Assembly (NCBI GenBank): GCA_002457435.1 | Contig: NTLA01000001.1 | Location: 62,001 to 126,000 of the forward strand | Length of the DNA: 64,000 nucleotides | Origin: Acidimicrobiales bacterium MED-G01 | Lineage (GTDB): Bacteria; Actinomycetota; Acidimicrobiia; Acidimicrobiales; Poriferisodalaceae | Reading direction: 5' to 3' | Part shown: positions 8,538-16,710 of the stretch, piece after piece | Layout of the letters: each line of letters begins with the position of its first letter | Position numbering within the stretch: position 1 is the first letter of the stretch | Notes under the pieces: generated by a model | What the model was told of the DNA's origin: nothing | Databases searched by the model: none | The model's input: the letters and a program-made list of their open reading frames with translations, nothing else | Position numbers and translations under genes: made by a program

Positions 8538-9389
8538 ATGAATGAATCTCACGAAAAATTCGCCGAAGGAACTCTCTTCCTGGTAGCCACCCCAATTGGC
8601 AATTTAGGAGATATTTCACGCCGCGCATGTGAAGTGTTGGAGAGCGTTGAGGTGATTGCCTGTGAAGACACTCGTCGAACAGGAAAACTTTTAGAACTTC
8701 TTGGTCTACGCGCACAACGGCTCATGGTTGCTAACGAACACACTGAGTCCTCTGCTGGAGCGACTGTCGTAGCGCTGCTGAAACAAGGCCAAAGTGTTGC
8801 CCTAGTGAGCGACGCAGGCACGCCTGCCATTTCGGATCCAGGACAGCGTCTTGTTCGTTATGTCGTCGAACGTGAACATCGGGTGTCGGTTGTTCCAGGT
8901 CCGAGCGCGGTAACAACGGCCCTGACACTCTCGGGGCTTTCTACGGATCGCTGGGCGATGGAAGGTTTTCTTCCTCGAAAAGGCCTGGAAAGAGATCGTC
9001 GCCTTGCAGCAGTTGCTTCTGACGATCGCACTACAGTCATTTTTGAATCACCCAAACGGCTGAGGAGAACACTTACTGATCTTGCTACTGCGTGTGGTTC
9101 CGACCGACAAGCAGCGGTAATGCGGGAGCTCACCAAGTTGTTTGAGGAAAGTATTCGCGGGTCGTTAGCTGAATTGTCGACAAGATTTTCCGATGATGTG
9201 AAAGGGGAGGTTGTCATCGTGGTTGGTGCTGCTTCCCCACAAGAAGTAAGTGACGAGGCCATTGTCGAAGCATTAGAGGCTGAGTTGACGAACGGCCTGA
9301 CCAAAAGCGGCGCGGTGAGTCAAGTCACCTCAAACCTAGGGGTGGCGAAGAATCGCGTATATTCACTGGCCCACGAGATTCGTGAATGA
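8538..9389 (+). CDS. rsmI: 16S rRNA (cytidine-2'-O)-methyltransferase RsmI
   Basis: RsmI 2'-O-methylates C1402 of 16S rRNA in the decoding centre using S-adenosylmethionine. It has the tetrapyrrole-methylase fold. Signatures are FLVATPIGNLGDISRRA near the start, ACEDTRRTGKLL, SDAGTPAISDPG, and VPGPSAVTTALTLSGL, with the ERELTKLFEE-like segment (here MRELTKLFEES) later. I chose ATG at 8538 because AGG at 8526-8528 is well spaced for it. A TTG nine bases earlier sits directly on that AGG and is unlikely. The length of 283 residues is normal. The gene precedes metG; in M. tuberculosis the rsmI homologue likewise lies close to metG. Confidence 0.93.
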   Translation: MNESHEKFAEGTLFLVATPIGNLGDISRRACEVLESVEVIACEDTRRTGKLLELLGLRAQRLMVANEHTESSAGATVVALLKQGQSVALVSDAGTPAISDPGQRLVRYVVEREHRVSVVPGPSAVTTALTLSGLSTDRWAMEGFLPRKGLERDRRLAAVASDDRTTVIFESPKRLRRTLTDLATACGSDRQAAVMRELTKLFEESIRGSLAELSTRFSDDVKGEVVIVVGAASPQEVSDEAIVEALEAELTNGLTKSGAVSQVTSNLGVAKNRVYSLAHEIRE

Positions 9390-9437
9390 AACCTTCGCTA
9401 TGAAAGCCTGCCGGTTGGCTACAGCTTGGTCGGTACC

Positions 9438-10949
9438 ATGGCAGACGTGACCACCCCCTACTACGTCACCACTCCTATCTATTACGTCAACGACGCACCC
9501 CACATCGGTCATGCGTATACGACCATTACTGCTGATGCCGTGGCTAGATGGAATCGGCTCTTAGGTCGTGACGTCCACTTTCTTACAGGTACTGATGAAC
9601 ACGGACTGAAAGTCCAGCGCGCGGCGGAAGATAACAGCTGTTTACCAATCGAATGGGCTGACCAAACGGTGGTCAGATTCAAAGATGCTTGGTCTCAACT
9701 TGAAATATCGAACGATGATTTCATTCGGACTAGTGAAGAGCGGCACTATTCGGCAGTTCAGAAACTGTTGCAGGCCTGTTACGACAACGGAGACGTTGAC
9801 CTTCAAACCTACGAAGGCCTTTATTGCGTCAGTTGTGAGGCCTACTTCAACGAAGCTGATCTCGATGACCGAAACTGCCCGATCCACGGACGGCCTGTTG
9901 AGCACGTAACTGAAGAGAACTACTTTTTTAAATTGAGTCGCTACGAGCAAGCTCTCAAAGACTGGTACGCCTCTCACCCTGATTTTGTTGTGCCTTCAAC
10001 TAAACGAAATGAGGCACTTGGATTCATCAACCAAGGACTAGAAGATTTCTCCATCAGCAGGACCTCGATTGACTGGGGCATTCCACTTCCCTGGGATCCG
10101 GCTCACGTCACCTATGTTTGGTTTGACGCGTTAACCAACTACATAACAGCAGCGGGTTACGTAGATGATCCTGAGATGTTCGATACCCGTTGGCCCGGAA
10201 TTCATCTGATCGGTAAAGACATTTTGCGTTTCCATTGCGTTTACTGGCCGGCGATGCTGATGAGTGCTGGGTTGGCTCCACCTGAACGCATCCATGTGCA
10301 TGGGTTTTTGCTGGTCGGTGGAGAGAAGATGTCGAAAACTCGACTGAACCAGATTGCTCCAGCTGACCTGGTTGAGGATTTCGGCGTTGATGGAGTGCGA
10401 CATCACTTCTTACATGGTCAAACTTTCGGGCCCGATGGTGATTTCAGTCATGAAGCAATGACCGCCCGTTACAACGCGGACCTAGCCAACAATCTGGGAA
10501 ATTTATTGAGTCGAGTAACAACGGTGGTCACTTCGAAATGCGGAGGAGTGGGTTCCTCCGCACACCCGGACAGTCCGTTAGCGGCGATTGTCGCGGAGGA
10601 ATACCAAAAGATCTCTGACGCATGGGAGCAGATAGCGCCGTCCGTTGCACTCGATTCAACCTGGAAAATTATTCACGAAACTAACGCGTATCTCGAAAGT
10701 GCCGAGCCCTGGAAATCAGACCCGGGTCCAGATGTCGACGCGGTCTTGGGGGACGCGTTAGAGGTTCTGCGCATAGTGTCAATTCTGGCCTCGCCCGCTG
10801 TGCCAAAGGCATGTGCAGAAATCCGCCGCCGGATTGGGCTTGATGAGGACCATACCCAAGAACGGGTGCCGGAGAGCATCGAGTGGGGGCAATATCCAGC
10901 GGGACTTCCAGTACTTAAAGGTGACCCGTTATTTCCGCGGCTCAAGTGA
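9438..10949 (+). CDS. metG: Methionyl-tRNA synthetase
   Basis: This class I aminoacyl-tRNA synthetase charges tRNA-Met. The HIGH motif is intact (HIGH at residues 22-25), and the KMSKS loop reads GEKMSKTRLN (about 298). The connective-peptide zinc knuckle has Cys-x-x-Cys (YCVSCEAYF) followed by CPIHG, i.e. Cys and His in place of the last Cys pair. This matches one-knuckle MetRS forms. At 503 residues it lacks the C-terminal EMAP-like tRNA-binding domain, as many actinobacterial MetRSs do. The start at 9438 (MADVTTPYYVTTPIYYV) is preferred to a TTG twelve bases upstream because the canonical PYYVTTPIYYVN begins there. It overlaps tatD by four bases (GTGA). Confidence 0.96.
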   Translation: MADVTTPYYVTTPIYYVNDAPHIGHAYTTITADAVARWNRLLGRDVHFLTGTDEHGLKVQRAAEDNSCLPIEWADQTVVRFKDAWSQLEISNDDFIRTSEERHYSAVQKLLQACYDNGDVDLQTYEGLYCVSCEAYFNEADLDDRNCPIHGRPVEHVTEENYFFKLSRYEQALKDWYASHPDFVVPSTKRNEALGFINQGLEDFSISRTSIDWGIPLPWDPAHVTYVWFDALTNYITAAGYVDDPEMFDTRWPGIHLIGKDILRFHCVYWPAMLMSAGLAPPERIHVHGFLLVGGEKMSKTRLNQIAPADLVEDFGVDGVRHHFLHGQTFGPDGDFSHEAMTARYNADLANNLGNLLSRVTTVVTSKCGGVGSSAHPDSPLAAIVAEEYQKISDAWEQIAPSVALDSTWKIIHETNAYLESAEPWKSDPGPDVDAVLGDALEVLRIVSILASPAVPKACAEIRRRIGLDEDHTQERVPESIEWGQYPAGLPVLKGDPLFPRLK

Positions 10950-11707
10950 GCGATATGAATTGGACCGACAACCACTGTCACTTGCCAGATGACATGGACC
11001 TTGCATCCGAAGTGGTTCAAGACGCCAAAGATTCAGGTGTTCAACGACTTATTGATGTCGGCACCTCAATAGAACACAGCGTTAAATGCATAGCTCGAGC
11101 TAATAGATTTGATGGAGTGTGGGCTACCGCTGGCGTGCATCCACATGACGCAAAAGACGGTGTCGAAGGTCTGGCACAACTCGTAACATCTCCGAAGGTC
11201 GTAGCGGTTGGTGAGTGCGGCCTGGACTACCACTATGACAATTCGCCCCGAGATGTCCAAAGAGTCGTCTTCGCCAAACAAATCCAACTAGCCCACCAGT
11301 TTGATTTGCCACTGGTTATTCATACGCGAGAAGCATGGGAGGACACTTTCGAGATACTCGATAGTGAAGGGACCCCTGCTAAGACCGTGTTTCATTGCTT
11401 CACAGGCGGCCCCGACGAAGCTCAAGCCGGACTGCAACGAGGTGCTTACCTCTCGTTCAGTGGGATAATCACATTCCCGAACGCGCCTGAGCTACGAGAA
11501 GCCGCTGCCCTAACCCCCTCTGACCGTTACCTGGTTGAAACTGATGCTCCGTATCTCGCACCAGTTCCAGAAAGAGGGAAACGGAACCGCCCATCATGGG
11601 TCACATTGGTAGGGGAGGGCGTAGCGGCGGCTCGAGGAGTGGGACTTGAAGAAGTGGCTGAAGAGTCGTGGAGTAATGCTTCAAGGTTCTACGGACTGGT
11701 CGAGTGA
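10946..11707 (+). CDS. tatD: TatD-family metal-dependent deoxyribonuclease
   Basis: This amidohydrolase-fold metallonuclease (YcfH/TatD type) is a cytoplasmic 3'-5' DNA exonuclease linked to DNA repair. Metal ligands are all visible: the H-x-H pair in TDNHCHLP (residues 10 and 12), Glu in VGECGLDYHYD, His in LVIHTREA, His in VFHCFTGG, and Asp in LVETDAPYLAP. The length of 253 residues is typical. The GTG start overlaps the metG stop (GTGA), indicating coupled translation. An ATG at 10955 is an alternative. The metG-tatD-rpf-rsmA order is conserved in actinobacteria. Confidence 0.95.
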   Translation: MSDMNWTDNHCHLPDDMDLASEVVQDAKDSGVQRLIDVGTSIEHSVKCIARANRFDGVWATAGVHPHDAKDGVEGLAQLVTSPKVVAVGECGLDYHYDNSPRDVQRVVFAKQIQLAHQFDLPLVIHTREAWEDTFEILDSEGTPAKTVFHCFTGGPDEAQAGLQRGAYLSFSGIITFPNAPELREAAALTPSDRYLVETDAPYLAPVPERGKRNRPSWVTLVGEGVAAARGVGLEEVAEESWSNASRFYGLVE

Positions 11708-11777
11708 ACAGAAAAATCCCCTCTGTCAGTAGGCTCAACGAAATAGCTGCGATATTGAGTGGTTGGCGGTGCGACCT

Positions 11778-12656
11778 ATGCTTCCAAAGAGCTGGCAGAG
11801 AACTACCTACCTGCTGCTTTTAGGGGTAACTGTCATAGGTGTCGCGGCTATGGCGATAAACGAATCAAACCCCGACTATGGAAAGGCAGCACCGGAGCCT
11901 GCGAGCAGAACCATCGCGCAATCCTCAACACCGGATTTATCATTAGCTGGCTTGAGGATCGGAAACCTCGCAGTATTTCTGGTCGATAACCTGTTTTCTG
12001 GAACGCAGTCACTAATGGACACCTCAACGTTGGAGACTGCGTCGACTGTCACGACCGGCGTGCTATCGACTGGAAGCTTTGAACCGATAGAAACTTCGGC
12101 AATGACTTCCACAACCTCTCTATCTTCAACATCACGCACGACGGCCGCACCGACTTCAACGTCACGCACGACCGCTCCGCCAACCACAACAAAAAAGATA
12201 GAAGTGCCTTCTTCAAGTTCGATCCCACCGACTACAGACACGTCAGTTGTTACTACGACCACTGCGACCACTACGACAGTTATGGCGTCGACGACTGTCG
12301 CTGCAACGCTTCCTGCCAGCACCGAACCGTCAGACGAATCTTTAGAACCATCTGGAGAGGCAACTATCTTCGGGCAGCTGTACCTCGATACATGGCCCAC
12401 TATGGCCATGTGGGAACGAATGGCTTGGTGTGAATCACGACGAACGTGGGATGTGGACACCGGAAATGGATACTTCGGAGGGCTTCAATTTGCATTGGGT
12501 TCATGGCAATGGATGGGAGGCGAAGGAAGCCCAGCGGACGCCAGCAAAGAAGAGCAAATCTTTAGAGCCAACCTGCTCTGGCAAGCCCAAGGTTGGAATG
12601 GTTGGCCCGGCTGCAAAGAATATTTCGGCTGGTCAAGATGGCAGATCAGCGAATGA
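11778..12656 (+). CDS. Resuscitation-promoting-factor-like transglycosylase with Ser/Thr-rich stalk
   Basis: This is a secreted or membrane-anchored muralytic enzyme. An N-terminal hydrophobic segment (about residues 8-26) is followed by a long low-complexity Thr/Ser/Pro stalk (about 90-185), then a C-terminal Rpf/transglycosylase-like domain (about 205-280). In that domain MAWCESRRTWDVDTGNGYFG carries the catalytic Glu (about 219), followed by GGLQFALGSWQ and QGWNGWPGC. Rpf proteins cleave peptidoglycan and promote regrowth of dormant cells. It sits exactly where rpfB sits in M. tuberculosis, but lacks the DUF348 and G5 domains of RpfB. I chose ATG at 11778; TTG 11763 and GTG 11769 are alternatives. 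The stop overlaps the rsmA start (ATGA). The stalk is a probable surface spacer, possibly glycosylated; that is inference. Confidence 0.88.
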   Translation: MLPKSWQRTTYLLLLGVTVIGVAAMAINESNPDYGKAAPEPASRTIAQSSTPDLSLAGLRIGNLAVFLVDNLFSGTQSLMDTSTLETASTVTTGVLSTGSFEPIETSAMTSTTSLSSTSRTTAAPTSTSRTTAPPTTTKKIEVPSSSSIPPTTDTSVVTTTTATTTTVMASTTVAATLPASTEPSDESLEPSGEATIFGQLYLDTWPTMAMWERMAWCESRRTWDVDTGNGYFGGLQFALGSWQWMGGEGSPADASKEEQIFRANLLWQAQGWNGWPGCKEYFGWSRWQISE

Positions 12657-13471
12657 CCTTGTCCATAACTGAAGTTCGACGAATACTCAGCGAGGCGGGC
12701 ATCAGCCCCAAGAAAAGCCTCGGACAAAATTTCGTGATCGACCCAAACACCGTTAGACGAATAGCACGATTATCTGGGGTTAAGCAAGGCAGTCAGGTGC
12801 TGGAAATTGGTGCAGGGTTAGGCTCGTTGACGCTCGCCCTAGCCGAAACCGGCGCAGATGTGACAGCGATCGAGACCGATGGATCACTGATTCCGATACT
12901 TGATTCGACTGTCGGGGAACAGGCAACGATCCTGAACCTAGATGTTCGTGACCTTCCTTGGAACGAGGTACTACCCACACCTGGTTGGCACCTCGTAGCG
13001 AACCTCCCTTACAACATTGCTACAACTGTCGTCCTCACCGTGTTGGACGAAGTCCCTGCTGTGACTCGACTCTTGGTTATGGTTCAACAAGAAGCCGGAG
13101 AACGTATAGCGGCAACTGTTGGAGATGCTGCCTACGGCGCTGTGTCAGTCCGTGTGGCCCTTCGAGCAGAAGCAACAATTGTCGGACATGTATCACCCTC
13201 AGTCTTCTACCCGAAGCCACGAGTGAACTCAGCCCTCGTAGCAATCGAGCGAGTAGATAACAATCTTGAGGATCACATCGAAAAAGAACTTATAGAACTC
13301 GTTCGGATTGCCTTTAACCAACGCCGCAAGATGCTCCGAAAAAGTTTGAAAGGACGGATAGAGGAGGCCGTTCTAGAAAGTGCAGAGATCGCCCCGACGT
13401 CTCGACCCGAAGAGATCGAATTAGATAGGTGGATAGACCTCGCGCGGAAGTCGACGAATACCGAATCATGA
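12653..13471 (+). CDS. rsmA: 16S rRNA (adenine1518/1519-N6)-dimethyltransferase KsgA
   Basis: RsmA/KsgA dimethylates the two adjacent adenosines in helix 45 of 16S rRNA late in 30S assembly. Motifs are KKSLGQNFVID near the N-terminus, the SAM-binding VLEIGAGLGSLTLALAE (about residue 48-64), and the catalytic NLPYNIAT (about 115). The length of 272 residues is normal. The ATG at 12653 forms an ATGA overlap with the rpf-like stop. In-frame ATGs exist upstream but would encode extra residues not found in the family. Its own stop overlaps the ispE start in the same manner, so rpf-rsmA-ispE looks like a coupled operon. Confidence 0.95.
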   Translation: MTLSITEVRRILSEAGISPKKSLGQNFVIDPNTVRRIARLSGVKQGSQVLEIGAGLGSLTLALAETGADVTAIETDGSLIPILDSTVGEQATILNLDVRDLPWNEVLPTPGWHLVANLPYNIATTVVLTVLDEVPAVTRLLVMVQQEAGERIAATVGDAAYGAVSVRVALRAEATIVGHVSPSVFYPKPRVNSALVAIERVDNNLEDHIEKELIELVRIAFNQRRKMLRKSLKGRIEEAVLESAEIAPTSRPEEIELDRWIDLARKSTNTES

Positions 13472-14226
13472 ATTCTGAACAACTAATTTGCCCAGCAAAA
13501 TTGACGCTTTCACTTTCGGTGAGGAGTCGTCGCGCAGATGGATACCACCTCATTGACGCCGAAATGGTATCGATTGACCTTTGTGACGAAATCATGATCA
13601 GTGATGGCTCGGGATTAAAGATTCGATCATCAGACTCAGGATTTGCAGTCCCTCAAAACGATGACAATCTCGTCAGTCGCGCACTGGATTTACTAGGTCG
13701 CACAGCGGAGGTCATGATCGATAAGAGAATCCAATCAGGGGCGGGTCTTGGTGGAGGATCTAGCAATGCGGCTGCGGTTTTGCGGTGGGCCGGTTTTAAC
13801 GATCCCGTAGCTGCTGCGTCACTGGGCGCCGATGTCGCATTTTGTCTTCTGGGAGGACGGGCCCGTGTTCAAGGCATTGGAGAGATACTTCAACCATTGC
13901 CTTACCTGGAACGTGAAATGACCCTGCTCATCCCACCCATAGGGGTATCAACTAAAGATGTTTATCGAGCATGGGACGACCTAGGTAGCCCACTCGGTGA
14001 CCATGGCAATGATCTCGAACCTGCAGCACTCATGGTCAAGCCTGAATTAGGAGACTGGCGAGACGCACTCAGCAAAGCAACTGGCAAGCGAGCGCGTCTA
14101 GCCGGCAGCGGTGGTACATGGTTTGTCGAAGGACGCCACGAAGAATTCCGCCACCGTGGAGTCGCATCAGTAAACGTCAAAACGATGCCTCCGCACAGCA
14201 CTGACAAGAAAAGCGCCACTGACTGA
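13468..14226 (+). CDS. ispE: 4-diphosphocytidyl-2-C-methyl-D-erythritol kinase
   Basis: IspE is a GHMP kinase that phosphorylates CDP-methylerythritol in the non-mevalonate isoprenoid pathway. The N-terminal CPAKLTLSLSV and RADGYHLIDAEM segments are characteristic; canonical IspE reads PAKINLxLxV. The ATP-binding GHMP loop is SGAGLGGGSSNAAA (about residue 90-103), followed by GADVAFCLLGGRARVQGIGE and the C-terminal LAGSGGTWF glycine motif. At 252 residues it is slightly short for the family (about 280-310). The start ATG at 13468 overlaps the rsmA stop (ATGA). It converges on the small bS22-type gene 19 bases downstream. Confidence 0.94.
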   Translation: MNSEQLICPAKLTLSLSVRSRRADGYHLIDAEMVSIDLCDEIMISDGSGLKIRSSDSGFAVPQNDDNLVSRALDLLGRTAEVMIDKRIQSGAGLGGGSSNAAAVLRWAGFNDPVAAASLGADVAFCLLGGRARVQGIGEILQPLPYLEREMTLLIPPIGVSTKDVYRAWDDLGSPLGDHGNDLEPAALMVKPELGDWRDALSKATGKRARLAGSGGTWFVEGRHEEFRHRGVASVNVKTMPPHSTDKKSATD

Positions 14227-14245
14227 CTGATCTAGCGAGAACTAG

Positions 14246-14341
14246 CTATTTGTTTCGGCGCTGATAACGCGTGCGGCGAAGCATCTTCTTGTGCTTCTTC
14301 TTTCGCATGCGTTTACGGCGCTTCTTTACAAGGGATCCCAT
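14246..14341 (-). CDS. Small ribosomal protein bS22-type (AURKAIP1/COX24 domain, 31 aa)
   Basis: This is a 31-residue, extremely basic protein that begins MGSLVKKRRKRMRKKKHKK and ends RRTRYQRRNK. The pattern K-K-R-R-K-R-M-x-K-K-K-H-x-K followed by L-R-x-T-R-x-Q-R-R matches the AURKAIP1/COX24-domain peptide. In mycobacteria that peptide is ribosomal protein bS22 of the 30S subunit; in mitochondria the same domain is mS38. It lies on the minus strand between the end of ispE and tRNA-Gln, in a gap that otherwise looks empty. The gene is well below the usual gene-calling length cut-off. The reading frame was read base by base on the complement and ends with TAG. Confidence is high because the motif is distinctive and lineage-appropriate. 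Confidence 0.88.
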   Translation of the reverse strand: MGSLVKKRRKRMRKKKHKKMLRRTRYQRRNK

Positions 14342-14479
14342 GAGGAACTGCAGGGTAGCTGAACCGTGGCCAAGAGCCAACGTGAAGCCCACCGACATTG
14401 TTCTACTAACCGACCGATATCGCGTACTTCGCGTCGTTAGGCTGGTGCTATCGACCTAGTGCCTGTGGCACTTCGATGG

Positions 14480-14551
14480 TCGGGGATCGTTCAACTGGCA
14501 GGACATCGGGTTTTGGTCCCGACAATGGAGGTTCGAGCCCTCCTCCCCGAG
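14480..14551 (+). tRNA. tRNA-Gln (anticodon TTG)
   Basis: A full cloverleaf can be drawn by eye. The 7-bp acceptor stem TCGGGGA/TCCCCGA is perfect. The D-arm is GTTC...GGAC with one wobble. The anticodon stem TCGGG/CCCGA has the loop TTTTGGT, giving anticodon TTG (Gln, reads CAA and CAG). The variable loop is short, and the T-arm is GGAGG/CCTCC with loop TTCGAGC. The discriminator is G and CCA is not encoded. The gene lies 88 bases upstream of glmU on the same strand. Confidence 0.95.
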
Positions 14552-14639
14552 CGGACTCCTTACGACTAACGTTTTGCTACCTAGTTCGCTATGAAAGAAT
14601 GGAATCTTTCGACGTGAATCGACAATTTTTCGGCGTCGC

Positions 14640-15407
14640 ATGAGGGCAATCGTCCTAGCCGCTGGCAAGGGTTCACGAATGCTATCAACCGTGCCCAAAC
14701 CACTGCATCTAGTGAACGGTGTGCCGATGACGCGACACATCTTGAAGTCGCTTGAAGAACTCGACTTGGAACGTACCGTCGTCGTCGTTGGACACCAAGC
14801 GCCACTTGTCTCTCAAACTTTGACCCAGATGTCGGGCGACCCGACGCGCCTAGAGTTCGCTAAGCAACCTGTCCAACGCGGAACTGCCGACGCGACGAAG
14901 GTCGGACTTCGGGCACTTTCTTCTGGTGGCGGATTCGGCGCGGATTCTGATGTGTTGGTACTGCCCGGAGACATGCCTCTTCTCACATCTGACACTTTGA
15001 CTGAATTACAGGACCACCATGTTAAATCGGGAGCCGCTGCCACTCTCTTAACTGCGGAGTTCAGAGATCCATCGGGATATGGTCGGATTGTTCGAGACGA
15101 ACAGGGCGGAATTGAGCGTGTCGTCGAACATATTGACGCTGCACCTCATGAATTAACTATTTGCGAAATCAACACATCGATTTATTGTTTCAACTGGCGG
15201 TTACTTGATGGAGCGCTCCGAGATGTCGAAAGCTCGAATTCTCAAAATGAGTACTACCTCACTGACGTAGTTGAATTACTCCGGGCGAGCGGGCACCTCG
15301 TGACTGCGACGATCGCTGGCGATCCAGACGAGATGCGCGGCGTGAACGATCAAAAGCAGCTTGTCGAATGCGAGACTTTGTTAAGAGCTCGAGCAAATGT
15401 CAGATAG
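14640..15407 (+). CDS. glmU: GlmU uridylyltransferase half (N-terminal domain only)
   Basis: This is the nucleotidyltransferase domain of GlmU, which makes UDP-GlcNAc from GlcNAc-1-P and UTP for peptidoglycan synthesis. Motifs, with the usual form in brackets, are LAAGKGSRMLSTVPKPLH (LAAGKGTRMxSxxPKxLH), QPVQRGTADA (xQxGTxHA), VLPGDMPLL, GYGRIVRD, EINTSIYCF (EINTGIY), NEYYLTDVV and GVNDQKQL. At 255 residues the frame stops (TAG 15405) where the left-handed beta-helix acetyltransferase domain of a normal roughly 450-480-residue GlmU should begin. The next 200 bases, before prs, appear to hold a decayed start of that domain. The protein would lack GlcN-1-P acetyltransferase activity, so that function must reside elsewhere or the sequence contains an error. 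Position beside prs-rplY-pth supports orthology to the glmU locus. Confidence 0.88.
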   Translation: MRAIVLAAGKGSRMLSTVPKPLHLVNGVPMTRHILKSLEELDLERTVVVVGHQAPLVSQTLTQMSGDPTRLEFAKQPVQRGTADATKVGLRALSSGGGFGADSDVLVLPGDMPLLTSDTLTELQDHHVKSGAAATLLTAEFRDPSGYGRIVRDEQGGIERVVEHIDAAPHELTICEINTSIYCFNWRLLDGALRDVESSNSQNEYYLTDVVELLRASGHLVTATIAGDPDEMRGVNDQKQLVECETLLRARANVR

Positions 15408-15573
15408 CTGTTGAAGGTGTCATCTTGTCGACGGATGAGGCTGCCTATGTTGTGGAGGTTTCACGGATCCAATTCAGTGGTCAGTGGGCGTCGAGATTGG
15501 AGATCATTGTCGAATTGGACTTCTTGCGGTTTTAACGCGGAGAGACAAGTACGCGTCAGCTACTGTCACATGA
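15408..15573 (+). pseudogene. Possible remnant of the GlmU C-terminal beta-helix domain
   Basis: Between the glmU stop and prs no normal gene is present, but two frames carry peptide fragments resembling the first coil of the GlmU acetyltransferase domain. One frame, entered near 15407, reads VEGVILSTDEAAYVVEV, comparable to GVTxxDPxTTxIDxDV. Another, from 15463, reads TDPIQWSVGVEIGDHCRIG and runs on to a TGA at 15571. It is similar to DPATTWIDVDVTIG-type sequence with a hexapeptide-like IGDHCRIG. The fragments lie in different frames from glmU and from each other, and together cover only about 50 of roughly 200 expected residues. Relic of a truncated domain is my inference; chance resemblance is possible. 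Confidence 0.4.
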
Positions 15574-15607
15574 CCGTTCTACAGCTCTTCTTAGAGCAGG
15601 AGAAGCG

Positions 15608-16591
15608 ATGGAACTAGTAACAAAAAAGCGTCTGCACCTCTTTACCGGCAGAGCTAACCCCGCGCTTGCCCGAGAAATCGCTCAACATCTGGGCATCGAA
15701 CTGGGTGACCCAGGACTCATTGATTTTGCTAATGGCGAAATTAAATGCCGATTCGAAGAGTCAGTCCGTGGTGGAGATGTGTTTATCATCCAAACTCACG
15801 CAGCTACCGAAGACATGAGTGTTAACGACGCGATCATGGAGCACCTGATAATGGTGGACGCCGCGCGGCGTGCTTCAGCAAAGCGGATAACAGCAGTCGC
15901 TCCCTTCTACGGCTATGCCCGACAAGACCGCAAAGCCCAAGGTCGTGAACCCATAACTGCTCGGCTCATTTCGGACCTTCTGCGCCAGGCTGGCGCCGAC
16001 CGGCTCGTCAGCATTGATTTGCATAGCGGTCAAATACAAGGATTTTTTGAAGGACCTGTTGATCACTTAACTGCAGCACCAGTGCTGATTGAATATTTAG
16101 CATCAAGGATTCCTGAGGGTTCAGTCATCGTTTCCCCTGATACGGGGCGGGTGAAGGTGGCGGAACGATACGCGAAAAAACTTGACTGCGAAGTCGCAAC
16201 TATCTACAAGCGCCGTTCGCTTCATGCAACGAATGAAGTCGAAGCGCTAGGAGTGATGGGTGACGTCAACGAACGAACCTGCGTGATCATTGATGACATG
16301 GTGGACACAGCGGGGACGATTTGTGCCGCTGTAGATACCTTGACCGCGCATGGCGCTGCCGACGTGTTGTGTGCCACAACGCACGCAGTCTTTTCTGGGC
16401 CGGCAGTCGAGCGTTTGGAGAGTTCATCTTTGAGCAGGGTCATAGTCACTGACACCGTTCCCTTGCCTGACGCAAAGCGGTTTGAAAAATTAGAGGTCTT
16501 AAGTGCTGCGGGTATCCTCGCCGACGCCCTCGAATCAGTCTTTGAAGACACTTCGGTGTCTGAGATCTTTGATGGCGAAAATCAGTCCTAG
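15608..16591 (+). CDS. prs: Ribose-phosphate pyrophosphokinase (PRPP synthase)
   Basis: This enzyme makes 5-phosphoribosyl-1-pyrophosphate from ribose 5-phosphate and ATP for nucleotide, His and Trp synthesis. Class I features are the GDPGLIDFANGEIKCRFEESVRG N-terminus, APFYGYARQDRKAQGREPITA, the DLHSGQIQGFFEGPVDHL metal/regulatory flag (about residues 136-153), the ribose-5-P region VSPDTGRVKVAERYAKKL, and the PRPP loop VIIDDMVDTAGT (about 227). The 327-residue length is normal. The ATG at 15608 follows a good ribosome-binding site (AGGAG with 5-6 base spacing). The glmU-prs-rplY-pth order is conserved in actinobacteria. Confidence 0.96.
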   Translation: MELVTKKRLHLFTGRANPALAREIAQHLGIELGDPGLIDFANGEIKCRFEESVRGGDVFIIQTHAATEDMSVNDAIMEHLIMVDAARRASAKRITAVAPFYGYARQDRKAQGREPITARLISDLLRQAGADRLVSIDLHSGQIQGFFEGPVDHLTAAPVLIEYLASRIPEGSVIVSPDTGRVKVAERYAKKLDCEVATIYKRRSLHATNEVEALGVMGDVNERTCVIIDDMVDTAGTICAAVDTLTAHGAADVLCATTHAVFSGPAVERLESSSLSRVIVTDTVPLPDAKRFEKLEVLSAAGILADALESVFEDTSVSEIFDGENQS

Positions 16592-16710
16592 TTAATTAGG
16601 TATTTATCGGGGTGAGTGATGAGTAATCATGGGCCCTACAATGGTCAACCCTTCAGGACTGTCTCAGAAGACTGGTCCCAATTAGTTTTACTTCCCAGGA
16701 GTCATCAGCG

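Noticed and set aside
8858-9304. A 148-residue minus-strand open frame
   Set aside because: It lies entirely within rsmI, has Ser/Thr/Arg-rich random composition and no motifs.
11876-12460. A 194-residue minus-strand open frame rich in Val
   Set aside because: It is the antisense of the Thr/Ser-rich stalk of the Rpf-like gene. Repetitive ACN/TCN codons avoid stops on the complement; no independent coding evidence.
15411-15617. A 68-residue plus-strand open frame between glmU and prs
   Set aside because: It has no recognisable motif and no ribosome-binding site, and overlaps the prs ribosome-binding site. The region is better explained as a glmU domain remnant or spacer.
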